Source: Tenacibaculum sp. MAR_2009_124
GTDB lineage: Bacteria > Bacteroidota > Bacteroidia > Flavobacteriales > Flavobacteriaceae
DNA length: 64,000 bases
Assembly (NCBI RefSeq): GCF_900105455.1
Contig: NZ_FNSF01000005.1
Span: 372,001-436,000, forward strand
Direction of reading: 5' to 3'
The translations under genes and the position numbers were made by a program. The number at the start of each line of letters is the position of its first letter. Positions within the stretch are counted from its first letter, which is position 1. A model generated the notes under the pieces. The model was not told the origin of the DNA. It saw nothing but the letters and a program-made list of their open reading frames with translations, and made no database searches. Below, in pieces: positions 47,137 through 55,922 of this stretch.

Positions 47137-48999
47137 ATGAAAAAGTTATTTTCAAATATAAGAGGCGATTTTTTTGGTGGAATTACCGCTGGTATCGTTG
47201 CACTACCTTTAGCAATTGCTTTTGGTGTTTCATCTGGATTAGGACCAAGTGCTGGTTTATATGGAGCCATTTTTATTTCATTCTTCGCAGCTTTATTTGG
47301 AGGAACTAGCACACAAATCTCTGGGCCAACGGCTCCTATGACCGCAGTAAGTATGGTCGTAATCGCTAATATTATTGCTCTGAATGACGGCGATGTTTCA
47401 AAAGCTTTGCCATCAATTTTAACGGTGTTTTTACTTGCTGGTTTTATTCAAATTCTTTTGGGTGTTATTTCTCTCGGGAAATACATAAAATATATCCCTT
47501 ACCCAGTAGTATCTGGTTTTATGTCGGCTATTGGGGTTATTATTTTGGTTACTCAAGTACTTCCATCTATTGGGTATAACGCTAAAGAGGATATCGACTT
47601 TGTCAACAAATTTAAACCTCAGGCCGAAGAAATTATTTTAGAAAACATTCTAAAGGACGAGGCTCGTGAGGGTGTTTTAGTATTGGAAGATTTCAAAAAA
47701 ACCATTGAACGCGCCGAAAAAATACTACCTGAAGATATTTTAAAAGAAAGTAAAACCCTTGCTGCAAAGAATGCTTCTGGAGTTCTTGGAACATTAAAAG
47801 TACTTCCTCGAGCTTTGACGAAAATTAATTGGCTAGAACTTATTCTTGCCCTAGGAACCATTTTCATCATTTATGGATTCAAACGAATTACTACCTCTAT
47901 TCCCAGTACTTTAGTAGCATTGGTTATTATGACAGGTATTTCCGTTGGTTTTGGTCTTAACTATAAACCAATTGAAGAAATCCCCAGTGGTTTTCCTACA
48001 ATGAACTTCGCTATCTTTTCGCAATTTAGTTTAGAAAATATTACCCCGTATATTTTTACCGCTTTAACTCTTGCTCTTTTAGGAGCAATTGATTCCCTTT
48101 TAACCTCGGTAGTTGCGGATAACATGACCAAAACGAAGCATAAACCTAATAAAGAACTAATAGGACAAGGTATTGGGAATAGCATTGGAGCTTTGTTTGG
48201 AGGAATTCCAGGTGCTGGAGCTACAATTAGAACTGTAGTAAACATTAACTCAGGAGGTAAAACCAAATTATCGGGGATGATTGCTGGTGTTATGTTATTG
48301 ATTATCTTATTAGCCCTCGGACCTGTTGCTTCAAAAATCCCAGCTGCAGTATTAGCTGGTATTTTGGTTACCGTTGGTATTGGTGTAATGGATTATAAAG
48401 GATTAAAAGCAATCCCTAATTTACCAAAAGACATTAAACTAGGCCCAATAAAAATGAGCTCCGAAGTAATTATTATGCTTGTAGTGCTACTTCTATCTAC
48501 CTTTTGGAATTTAGTATATGCAGTTGGAATTGGTTTGGTTATAGCCTCTTTAATGTTTATGAAAAAGATTGGTGATTTAACCGCAAAAAAATCAGATGTA
48601 CTTCCATTAAGTGAAAAAGCCTGGGCAGATGAAAAAGACTTCCCTAAATTTTTACTAGAAGAAGTATTTATCAAGCACATTAACGGTCCGTTATTTTTCG
48701 GATCAACAAATGAGCTTCAACAGCTTGCTAAACAAATTCCTTTAACAGCATCGACAGTAATCTTTAGAATGGATAAAATGCAATATTTAGATCAGTCTGG
48801 ATTATATGTCCTCGAAGATATATTGGTAGATCTTAAAAAGGATCGTAAAAACGTCCTTTTTGTTCACCTGCAAGAACAACCAAGATATATGATGGAACGC
48901 ATTGATATTATTCCCGACTTAATTCCAGAATCAACAATATTCAATTCATTTGACAAGTGCCTTCAGTGGGTGTTACAAAATGTTAAGGATGAATACTAA
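47137..48999 (+). CDS. SulP family anion transporter, long form
   Basis: 620 residues. SulP signature GGITAGIVALPLAIAFGVSSG, GIPGAGATIRTVVNINSGGK, and a C-terminal STAS domain (about 510-615, IFRMDKMQYLDQSGLYVLED). Between helices near residues 155-225 there is a charged insertion absent from the first SulP (GVLVLEDFKKTIERAEKIL). The place after the carbonic anhydrase suggests bicarbonate transport, by inference. Its stop codon is inside the large hairpin at 48993-49050. Confidence 0.9.
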   Translation: MKKLFSNIRGDFFGGITAGIVALPLAIAFGVSSGLGPSAGLYGAIFISFFAALFGGTSTQISGPTAPMTAVSMVVIANIIALNDGDVSKALPSILTVFLLAGFIQILLGVISLGKYIKYIPYPVVSGFMSAIGVIILVTQVLPSIGYNAKEDIDFVNKFKPQAEEIILENILKDEAREGVLVLEDFKKTIERAEKILPEDILKESKTLAAKNASGVLGTLKVLPRALTKINWLELILALGTIFIIYGFKRITTSIPSTLVALVIMTGISVGFGLNYKPIEEIPSGFPTMNFAIFSQFSLENITPYIFTALTLALLGAIDSLLTSVVADNMTKTKHKPNKELIGQGIGNSIGALFGGIPGAGATIRTVVNINSGGKTKLSGMIAGVMLLIILLALGPVASKIPAAVLAGILVTVGIGVMDYKGLKAIPNLPKDIKLGPIKMSSEVIIMLVVLLLSTFWNLVYAVGIGLVIASLMFMKKIGDLTAKKSDVLPLSEKAWADEKDFPKFLLEEVFIKHINGPLFFGSTNELQQLAKQIPLTASTVIFRMDKMQYLDQSGLYVLEDILVDLKKDRKNVLFVHLQEQPRYMMERIDIIPDLIPESTIFNSFDKCLQWVLQNVKDEY

Positions 49000-49050
49000 A
49001 ATATAATAGAAAAGACTGCTAATGCAGTCTTTTCTATTATATTTTAGTAT
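48993..49050. terminator. 27-base perfect hairpin overlapping the SulP stop codon
   Basis: The arms 48993-49019 and 49024-49050 are perfectly complementary over 27 bases, around the loop TAAT. The left arm includes the last codon and the TAA stop of SulP. Arm ends AAAAGACTGC / GCAGTCTTTT. There is no clean T run, but the right arm is T-rich. It is much longer than usual intrinsic terminators. Confidence 0.75.
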
Positions 49051-49133
49051 TCTTATATCGTATCAAATGAATTTTAAAACTGTAACACCTCAATTTATTA
49101 ATTGTCTTTAACATAACTAACGAAACTATTACC

Positions 49134-49778
49134 ATGCTAAAGGCTTCCAAAATTACCATTGCCATACTATCTACATTGATTGGTATGTATCCAATTATCT
49201 ATTTTGTAATAGATAGAAAATTCGGTCTTCTATCCTCCAAATCAGCAGAACTTCTTAATGACATACTATGGAACACTATGTTTTATGGACATATAACCTT
49301 AGGTGGTCTTTCTTTATTAATTGGTTGGATTCAATTTAGTAAGAGGTTACGAGACCGCCGAATAAACATTCACAGGCTCATAGGAAAAACCTATACTGTC
49401 AGTGTTTTAATTAGCGGAATATGTGGGCTTTATATTGCACTAAATGCTACTGGAGGTATTATAAGTATCATCGGCTTTTTTAGTCTTGGAATTGTATGGC
49501 TTTACACCACCATTATCGGTTACAAAACAGTCATTCAAGGAAATATTCGTTTTCACGAAAAAATGATGATATATAGTTACGCCGCTTGTTTCGCTGCTGT
49601 AACTCTAAGAATTTGGCTTCCTATACTTACGTCAATCCTTGGTGAATTTTTAAGCGCGTATAGAATTGTGGCTTGGCTATGTTGGGTACCGAACTTGATT
49701 GTGGCTTATTTCATCATCAACACTAAAAAGTATTCAAAAAAAGAACTAACTGTAATACATAATTCTCTAAACAAATAA
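49134..49778 (+). CDS. DUF2306 family membrane protein
   Basis: 214 residues with about six helices. GHITLGGLSLLIGWIQFSKRL, INIHRLIGKTYTVSVLISG and RFHEKMMIYSYAACFAAVTLR (quoted in pieces under twenty residues: NIHRLIGKTYTVSVLISG, FHEKMMIYSYAACFAA) match DUF2306, in which conserved His residues may bind heme. Function unknown. Confidence 0.82.
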   Translation: MLKASKITIAILSTLIGMYPIIYFVIDRKFGLLSSKSAELLNDILWNTMFYGHITLGGLSLLIGWIQFSKRLRDRRINIHRLIGKTYTVSVLISGICGLYIALNATGGIISIIGFFSLGIVWLYTTIIGYKTVIQGNIRFHEKMMIYSYAACFAAVTLRIWLPILTSILGEFLSAYRIVAWLCWVPNLIVAYFIINTKKYSKKELTVIHNSLNK

Positions 49779-50173
49779 ACCAGCCTGATACAAGAGTACG
49801 AACATTTCATCGCAGGGTAAATTAACACAACTTTATGATTTCATTCACTCATAAATATTTGCAACCCTTAGGTATTTAAGGTACTTTAGGAGGGTTAGAA
49901 ATATTGGTTTCAAGCGTTTTAAAAAGGCTTCAAATTCAATAATTTCAAAATCAAAACGAATACTAATTGTTTTGTGAAGGTAGTTGTGAATTGATGGCAA
50001 ATTGTATTTTTATGGCCCTTAAACGACTATTACAGCAGAAAGTTCTTTGTATATGATTACAAACTACTACGTCAAAACTGAAAACTATTGTGAATTGATA
50101 TCAAACTGTATTTACCCAATTTATATATTCAGTATTTAAGAGTAGATCATTGTTTACATAAGAATCCAAAAAA

Positions 50174-50197
50174 AGCTACATAATTTTTTATGTAGCT
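50174..50197 (-). terminator. Orphan minus-strand intrinsic terminator
   Basis: AGCTACATAA and TTATGTAGCT pair around TTTT. The A run before it (50168-50174) is a T run on the minus strand, so it would end minus-strand transcription, yet no minus-strand gene lies upstream for 2 kb. It may belong to a lost gene or an RNA. Confidence 0.5.
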
Positions 50198-50208
50198 AAT
50201 TTCTGCTC

Positions 50209-50370
50209 ATACCAGTTGGTGTTTGAAATTAACGTAATAGAAAATGAAGATTTTTTTCTTTAGATAAAGAAGAAAATTAAAGCATAGCCATAGCTACGGT
50301 TTCTTTTTATTCCGAAATGGAAAGGAAAAAAGAACGTTTTATTGCGGTAATTTCAAATTACAAATGGTAT
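50209..50370 (+). repeat. Dispersed inverted-repeat element, copy B
   Basis: The ends ATACCAGTTGGTGTTTGAAA and (reverse complement) ATACCATTTGTAATTTGAAA pair closely, sharing TTTGAAATTA and then nCGnAATA. The centre is GCATAGCCATAGCTACGG, the same core as copies A and C. 162 bases, no coding capacity. Confidence 0.8.
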
Positions 50371-50552
50371 TAACTAATCAAATATTACATAATATGCAAA
50401 TTCACATAAATATATAACCCACTGTTAACCAAAAAGTAAATGAATCATTAACCTTGCATTAATAATTCACTATAAACCAAATGGTTACCAAAAAAGCGGG
50501 CTATATTCTTGAAATTGATAAAAACTGAACAAACCTTAAAACCTTTATAATA

Positions 50553-52487
50553 ATGAAAACAAAACTTTTAGGACTCTCAATTCTAATAGCTATTCTTTCG
50601 TGTAAAGAAAATAGCTCTACTAAAAATAAGGTCTCCAAAAAAATTAAACAATACACCATCGGTCAATTTATGGACAATGAAGCTGTAGGAGGTGGAAGTT
50701 TTTCAAAAGATAATAGTAAACTTCTTATTTCTAGTAATCGATCTGGAATATATAATGTTTATACAGTTCCTTCACAAGGTGGTGAAATGTCAGCCATTAC
50801 TAGTTCTGATAGCACATCAATTAATGCGGTTTCATATTTCCCTAAAGATGATCGAATGTTATTAAGCGCGGACGGAAATGGCGATGAAATTAATCATTTG
50901 TTTGTCAGAGAACTCGATGGAGCAGTAAACGATATTACTCCTTACAAAGGAGCCAGGTCTAGTTTTTATGGATGGTCAGAAAGTAAAGAACATCTCTATT
51001 TCGGATCCAATAAAAGAAATCCTAAATACTTCGATGTTTATAAGATGTCTCTAAAAAACTACACTACTGAAATGATATATCAGGATGATAGTGGGTTAAG
51101 CTTATCCGATATTTCTGACAATGAAAAATATTATGCTTTGTCAAAGTCATTGAATACCAACGATAGTGATTTATTTCTTTTTAATAATGAAACAAAAGAG
51201 AAGATTAAAGTAAATGACAAGCAAAGTGCGAACTCTGCACAGGCTTTTTCAAAAGACAACTCGACATTCTATTACACTACAGACGATAATTCTGAGTTTG
51301 CCTATTTAATGTCGTATGATATTAAAACTAGAGAAAAGAAAATGGTTTATCAAAAATCATGGGACATCTCTGGAATGCGCATCACTTCCAAAGGCAAATA
51401 TATGATCATATATATTAATGACGACGGTAAAAATGTTATCGACGTTTTAGATGCAAAAACCATGAAGCCAATTGAATTACCTGACTTCGGAAATAAAAGT
51501 ATTACAAGTGTAAGATTTAGTACTGATGAGTCTTGGATGAGAATGTATGTTGGTGGTTCAAATTCACCTTCAAACTTATATAGTTATAATTTAAAAACAA
51601 AAGAAAAACATCGTCTAACAAACGTGTTAAATAATGAGATCAATTCAGACGATTTAGTGACGGCTAAAGTTGTTCGTTTTGAATCGTTTGATGGCACCAT
51701 TATACCTGCCATTTATTACCTTCCTCATCAGGCTTCCATAGAAAATAAAGTTCCGGCAATGGTTTGGGTGCATGGAGGTCCTGGAGGGCAAACCAGACAA
51801 GGTTTTAGCTCTTTGATCCAATATATGGTTAATCATGGGTATGCTGTTTTAGCAGTAAATAACAGAGGGAGTAGTGGTTATGGAAAAACCTTTTTCCAAA
51901 TGGACGATTTAAACCATGGCGAAAAAGATTTAAAGGATTGTGTAGAAGGCAAGAATTGGTTAGCAGAACAATCTGAAATCGATGGTGAGCATATCGGAAT
52001 TATTGGTGGTTCTTATGGAGGTTATATGACTATGGCCGCTTTAACTTATGCTCCAGAAGAATTTGATTTAGGGGTTAACTTATTTGGAGTTACCAACTGG
52101 ATTCGTACCTTGAAAAGTATTCCTCCTTATTGGGAGTCCTTCAGAAAGTCGTTATACTTGGAACTTGGCGACCCTTTTTCTAAAGATTCCGTTCGATTAA
52201 AGCGTATTTCTCCATTATTTCATACCGACAAAGTAACGAAGCCTCTAATTGTATTACAGGGTTCACAAGACCCGAGAGTATTGCAAGTAGAATCTGATGA
52301 AATCGTTGAAGGAGTTAGAAAAAATGGTGTTCCAGTTGAGTATGTATTGTTTGAAGATGAAGGACATGGTTTCGTTAAAAAGGAAAATCAAATAGAAGCC
52401 TACAGTAGAATACTTAAATTTTTAGATACACATTTAAAAAAAGAGGTTAAAACAACCGAAGAAAAACCTACAAAGATTAAAGCTTAA
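50553..52487 (+). CDS. S9 family peptidase (dipeptidyl/acylaminoacyl peptidase type), lipoprotein
   Basis: 644 residues. A lipoprotein signal (LIAILSCKENSS) is followed by a beta-propeller (about 30-375) and an alpha/beta hydrolase domain: oxyanion MVWVHGGPGGQ, nucleophile IGGSYGGYMTM, Asp in VLQGSQDPRVLQVESD and His in FEDEGHGFVKKEN. It cleaves short peptides outside the cytoplasm. A Lys/Glu tail ends the protein. Monocistronic. Confidence 0.93.
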   Translation: MKTKLLGLSILIAILSCKENSSTKNKVSKKIKQYTIGQFMDNEAVGGGSFSKDNSKLLISSNRSGIYNVYTVPSQGGEMSAITSSDSTSINAVSYFPKDDRMLLSADGNGDEINHLFVRELDGAVNDITPYKGARSSFYGWSESKEHLYFGSNKRNPKYFDVYKMSLKNYTTEMIYQDDSGLSLSDISDNEKYYALSKSLNTNDSDLFLFNNETKEKIKVNDKQSANSAQAFSKDNSTFYYTTDDNSEFAYLMSYDIKTREKKMVYQKSWDISGMRITSKGKYMIIYINDDGKNVIDVLDAKTMKPIELPDFGNKSITSVRFSTDESWMRMYVGGSNSPSNLYSYNLKTKEKHRLTNVLNNEINSDDLVTAKVVRFESFDGTIIPAIYYLPHQASIENKVPAMVWVHGGPGGQTRQGFSSLIQYMVNHGYAVLAVNNRGSSGYGKTFFQMDDLNHGEKDLKDCVEGKNWLAEQSEIDGEHIGIIGGSYGGYMTMAALTYAPEEFDLGVNLFGVTNWIRTLKSIPPYWESFRKSLYLELGDPFSKDSVRLKRISPLFHTDKVTKPLIVLQGSQDPRVLQVESDEIVEGVRKNGVPVEYVLFEDEGHGFVKKENQIEAYSRILKFLDTHLKKEVKTTEEKPTKIKA

Positions 52488-52532
52488 TGATTTTTAGTTG
52501 TTATTTCATTTAAGAAAAATCTATATTTCCAT

Positions 52533-52568
52533 GAACCCTTTCTATAACACAGGAAGGGTTCTTTTTTT
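52533..52568 (+). terminator. Intrinsic terminator after the S9 peptidase
   Basis: GAACCCTTTC pairs with GGAAGGGTTC (one mismatch) followed by a run of T. Confidence 0.8.
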
Positions 52569-52691
52569 AGCTATATTCTCCTATTTTAAAACTCCTTATA
52601 GATCAACAGTCTATGCTTTCAACGCACAATTATAAAGATCAGACAAGTATTCGAAATCTTAACTTACAAAATAAAATCACTGAAGGGTAAT

Positions 52692-52796
52692 GAACTACCC
52701 CGATGCAAGCATACGGGGTATCTGTTGAATTCATAATTTTATATTTCGAGGCAAGCCTCGGGAAATTAAACCCTTGGCTATCGCCCTGCGATTAAA
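52692..52796 (+). repeat. ~105-base repeat with two hairpins, left of the RiPP cluster
   Basis: Contains ACCCCGATGCAAGCATACGGGG, read as a stem with one bulge (CCCCG/CGGGG, ATGC/GCAT), and CGAGGCAAGCCTCG, a 6-base stem with an AA loop, then ACCCTTGGCTATCGCCCTGC. A matching copy in the same orientation is at 56679-56781. It covers the last codons of gwsS (ending IAGR), so the gene's end may come from the repeat. It looks like a REP-type or transposon-end sequence. Confidence 0.7.
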
Positions 52797-53881
52797 TTAT
52801 TATAATATTTGATAGCCTTCTGTTTTAAAGGATTTGTACTCCAAACAGTCCATTCGTTTGAATAAGGATCGTATCCACATTTGAGTGGTTTAGAATATAT
52901 ATCATCCGGTTTTTCAATATACGCTCTACAATCGGTACAGACATACCTAAATTCACATACTTTACATGTTTCTATTTGATCCTTTGTAATTGCCCATTTT
53001 TCGGTTAACTCTTTACTTTTAATTACCTCTTTTAGCTTCACGTTCATTATATTTCCAAAGCTCTTTTCCATACTGGGGCAATTTCTAATTTTACCATCTA
53101 TATCAATACTTATTTTTCTGTTTAGGCATGAGTTGTAAAGTTTGCTTTCCATGAAGGTGTTCATGTTTACAGGAAAAAATGTTTCTGAAATGGTTCCGCA
53201 ACATGAATTATTTTTGAGCGTTTTTTTTGTGTAAATTAATTTTCCAAAATAATTTTCTTCTATTTTATAAGGAATGATTTCGTTTGCAGGAGAACCAAAA
53301 ACCCTAACAGATGACACCCTTTTATTTTGGGTGATATCTTTGTTTATTTTACTAGTTGTTACCCCTTCATAAAAAGGAAAAATATAATCAATAGAGGAAA
53401 TGGTTGAATTTGATGTATCCAAAAACGTCAAAAATGAATTAATATCTTCAATGTCTATTTTATCATAAAATCGAATTTCAAAGTGATAGCAATTCAATTC
53501 TTCAAGTTCTTTTACAACTTTCATCAAATCATAATTAGTTTTCTTATTTACCTCTAAAATAGCATTTGTGACGGTCGATTCGGAGTCCCATTTAATCTCT
53601 AACTTAGGAAACCATTCGGTAGTATTCGTAAAGAAAATAAAATCATTTTCAAGTAAAAAAATAAAATATTCTTCAATTATATCATCATACTCATTATTGT
53701 ATATTTTCATAATGGCATCAATACTCTTTCCTTCTTGATTTTCCAAAATTTCAAATAAATCATTTGGTATCAGTTTTAAAATATTACGTTGTAAATCACA
53801 AATAACGCTTCGATTTGCGCCCTTAACAGGTATACAATTAGAAAACAATTTAAAAGGTTTGTGTAGATTAAGATTCATCAA
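52778..53881 (-). CDS. gwsS: Grasp-with-spasm SPASM domain peptide maturase
   Basis: 367 residues. The C-terminal part is a SPASM-like cysteine region: NSCLNRK, IRNCPSMEKSFGNI, ETCKVCEFRYVCTDCRAYIE and LKCGYDPYS, which would hold auxiliary iron-sulfur clusters. No CxxxCxxC radical SAM motif is visible in the N-terminal half, a known trait of the grasp-with-spasm partner. It probably binds or presents the precursor for the ATP-grasp ligase. It follows gwsG by 134 bases on the same strand. Start could be either of two adjacent ATGs. Confidence 0.88.
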   Translation of the reverse strand: MMNLNLHKPFKLFSNCIPVKGANRSVICDLQRNILKLIPNDLFEILENQEGKSIDAIMKIYNNEYDDIIEEYFIFLLENDFIFFTNTTEWFPKLEIKWDSESTVTNAILEVNKKTNYDLMKVVKELEELNCYHFEIRFYDKIDIEDINSFLTFLDTSNSTISSIDYIFPFYEGVTTSKINKDITQNKRVSSVRVFGSPANEIIPYKIEENYFGKLIYTKKTLKNNSCCGTISETFFPVNMNTFMESKLYNSCLNRKISIDIDGKIRNCPSMEKSFGNIMNVKLKEVIKSKELTEKWAITKDQIETCKVCEFRYVCTDCRAYIEKPDDIYSKPLKCGYDPYSNEWTVWSTNPLKQKAIKYYNNLIAGR

Positions 53882-54015
53882 TTAAGTCAATTTTTGATAT
53901 CGGTTTGTAAAAACTAAAAAAAAATGAACGACTCTTTTTTTTAGTCGATGATTGATTCTTGTTTAATTTCAGAACATTACATTTTTGAAGTGTTAGCGGT
54001 AATTTTTTATTGTTA

Positions 54016-54978
54016 TTAGGCATTTTTTAATATTAAGCTTGTTGCGATTTCTTTTTCAATATAATAATTACAATTTTTTGAGAGCCAATCCAATTGTCCC
54101 ATTGGATTTATTTCTAAAAAGACAAATTCTTCTTCTGACGAGTAAATTAAATCAATAGAACCAGTATTTATACTCGATCTTTTACTAAACTCTAATATTT
54201 GGTTTTTTACTTCATTTGGTAACTTAAAAGGAACGCATCTGTTGGGCTTTTCATCATTATAGTTCCTATAGTCAATCGCAGTTTTTTCGTCTTCTTGGGA
54301 AAAGATAGCCATAGGAAACAAAGTATTTTCATAGAAAAACACTCTTATTTCGAATAGTTTATCAATATACCCTTGCACAAAAATTGGCATAAAACTATCA
54401 TCTAATAATTCAATATCTGAATTATCAATTAATAAAGTTCCTTTGGAAGAAAGGTATGTATCTTTTGTTATTTGCACATTGACTGGATATCTGAGGTCTT
54501 TTGTAATTATCTTTTTATTTTCTAGTTTAAAGTGAAGCAACTCTTTTTTAGATGTTGTAACTAGAGTTTTAGGTATTTTGAACCCACATTTTTTTGCTAG
54601 AATTAAATGATCTAATTTAAAATTTTCAACTTCCTTAATGTAAGAACCGATATAAGCTTTAGACGTAGATCGTTGAAAATTTTCCAGAGACTTAATAACT
54701 GAATCTTCTTCTCTTTTAAGATATAAAAACAAATTACGGTTATTTAATGTGCTGCTGTCAAGGAACTTTAATCTCCCTCTCCTGTGCCATACTACATTTA
54801 TAGTAGAAAAATCAACATTATTTATGGTGAGTTTTTCAGAAGTATTGTCAATAGAAAAAGAATTTAAGCTACTTATATCTTCCGTTTTAATGAAAAGAAA
54901 ATCAGCATTGTATTTCTTTAACCATTGGATAACGATATGTGTAGTAATGTCTTTTTTACTACTTATTAATAGTATCAT
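54016..54978 (-). CDS. gwsG: Grasp-with-spasm ATP-grasp peptide ligase
   Basis: 320 residues, ATP-grasp fold as in MvdD/MdnC-type graspetide ligases. WHRRGRLKF in the N-terminal domain, the nucleotide lysine region KKIITKDLRYPVN, FVQGYIDKLFEIRVFFYEN and the Mg site LEINPMGQLDWLSKN are visible. These enzymes join Asp/Glu side chains to Ser/Thr (ester) or Lys (amide) of the precursor core. The start overlaps the upstream lipoprotein gene by 20 bases. Confidence 0.9.
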   Translation of the reverse strand: MILLISSKKDITTHIVIQWLKKYNADFLFIKTEDISSLNSFSIDNTSEKLTINNVDFSTINVVWHRRGRLKFLDSSTLNNRNLFLYLKREEDSVIKSLENFQRSTSKAYIGSYIKEVENFKLDHLILAKKCGFKIPKTLVTTSKKELLHFKLENKKIITKDLRYPVNVQITKDTYLSSKGTLLIDNSDIELLDDSFMPIFVQGYIDKLFEIRVFFYENTLFPMAIFSQEDEKTAIDYRNYNDEKPNRCVPFKLPNEVKNQILEFSKRSSINTGSIDLIYSSEEEFVFLEINPMGQLDWLSKNCNYYIEKEIATSLILKNA

Positions 54979-55483
54979 TTTTTGTTCTTAGGTCTTTGAC
55001 AATGACTCCCATATCTCTTATTCCCCAAGGAATTCCGTTTCTGCCGTGTAAGTGCCACATAATCATTGAACCTTCAATGGCAGGCATACGCCCTGTGTTT
55101 ATTTCTTTAATTAAAAGCTGTTTTACCTCTGCCTTATACTTTTCTGGGGTATGCTGAAAAATAACCCAAGCACCTATCGGCTTTTCTAAAAATTCAGTGT
55201 TTGGAAATCCATGTTTTTTTGTAATCGCAATAAGTTCTATCGTATTTTGTTCATCCATAGGTAACTGAACTTTCCAAATGGAATCTCGTTTTCTTTTGAA
55301 AACTTCTTTGGGTAAATTACTTTTTCTGAGTTCATCAAGTAATAATCTGTTTTTTTGATCAGCATCTACCATTTGTTTAATTTGTCTTGATAGTGCTTCT
55401 TTGTTTAAAGTTTCTTTTTGACTTGCACAGGAACTTAGTATTACAAGCATTAATAACATTGGGTAAAAAAAAATATTTTTCAT
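54959..55483 (-). CDS. Lipoprotein with DUF6624-like domain, in the grasp-with-spasm cluster
   Basis: 174 residues. A lipobox (LVILSSCAS) at residues 15-20 and then a helical domain with DADQKNRLLLDEL, NTIELIAITKKHGFPN and KQLLIKEINTGRMP, resembling DUF6624 proteins found beside RiPP genes. It lies between the precursors and the ligase, coupled to gwsG. It may act in export, immunity or maturation at the membrane; no activity can be read. Confidence 0.75.
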   Translation of the reverse strand: MKNIFFYPMLLMLVILSSCASQKETLNKEALSRQIKQMVDADQKNRLLLDELRKSNLPKEVFKRKRDSIWKVQLPMDEQNTIELIAITKKHGFPNTEFLEKPIGAWVIFQHTPEKYKAEVKQLLIKEINTGRMPAIEGSMIMWHLHGRNGIPWGIRDMGVIVKDLRTKNDTINK

Positions 55484-55528
55484 TTTTTAGTTTTTAAAGG
55501 GACAACAATACTGTTGTCCCATAATTAA

Positions 55529-55714
55529 TTATACACATACATTAAAACAAAGTTCGTCTCCATTAGATATTTTACCATCTTCATCATGGTCATATAATGT
55601 ATCGCCACAACCTCCTGTAACACTAGTTTCGGTTGGAATTATCTTTGTACCTCCAAAGATGTTAGAGGTATCTTTGATAATCTCATTCTGATTATAATCT
55701 CTTATACTTTTCAT
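55529..55714 (-). CDS. gwsA: RiPP precursor peptide 2, EF-hand-like core
   Basis: 61 residues. The leader MKSIRDYNQNEIIKDTSNIF ends in GG at 21-22. The core holds Cys36, an EF-hand-like loop at 42-53 (DHDEDGKISNGD: ligand positions 1, 3, 5 and 12, Gly at 6, Ile at 8), then Cys56 and Cys60. The core is rich in D, E, T and S, the residues joined by graspetide ligases. It lies 45 bases before the lipoprotein gene. Too small for routine gene finding, but placement and motifs support it. Confidence 0.82.
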   Translation of the reverse strand: MKSIRDYNQNEIIKDTSNIFGGTKIIPTETSVTGGCGDTLYDHDEDGKISNGDELCFNVCV

Positions 55715-55727
55715 TATAAATTCTCTT

Positions 55728-55922
55728 TTAATTACATTTATGATATGTTATACACTCTCCTGCGTCTAATGTTCCATTATCATTGGTGTCATCATGAGTA
55801 TCGCAGGTTTCAGAACCATCTTGAAGTGTCCATTTAGTTCCTCTCGGACCCCTACCTCCAAAAACAAGATGCATTGCTTCTTTGTTAAGACTTTCGTTTT
55901 TAAATATTGATATTCTTTTCAT
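55728..55922 (-). CDS. gwsA: RiPP precursor peptide 1, EF-hand-like core
   Basis: 64 residues. The leader MKRISIFKNESLNKEAMHLV ends in FGG (GG at 22-23). The core has Cys40, an EF-hand-like loop 45-56 (DTNDNGTLDAGE: D1, N3, N5, G6, L8, E12), then Cys57 and Cys63. It is 13 bases upstream of precursor 2 and first in the cluster. The two share the pattern GG leader, Cys, EF loop, Cys, Cys but little other identity. Confidence 0.82.
   Translation of the reverse strand: MKRISIFKNESLNKEAMHLVFGGRGPRGTKWTLQDGSETCDTHDDTNDNGTLDAGECITYHKCN

Larger units (their letters stand above)
49779..50552. other. 774-base intergenic region with repeats
   Basis: No gene seen. It has an imperfect 25-base direct repeat TGTGAATTGATggCAAAtTG (49985-50009 and 50089-50113, 22 of 25 identical), a minus-strand hairpin (50174-50197) and the inverted-repeat element copy B (50209-50370). 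Confidence 0.65.
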
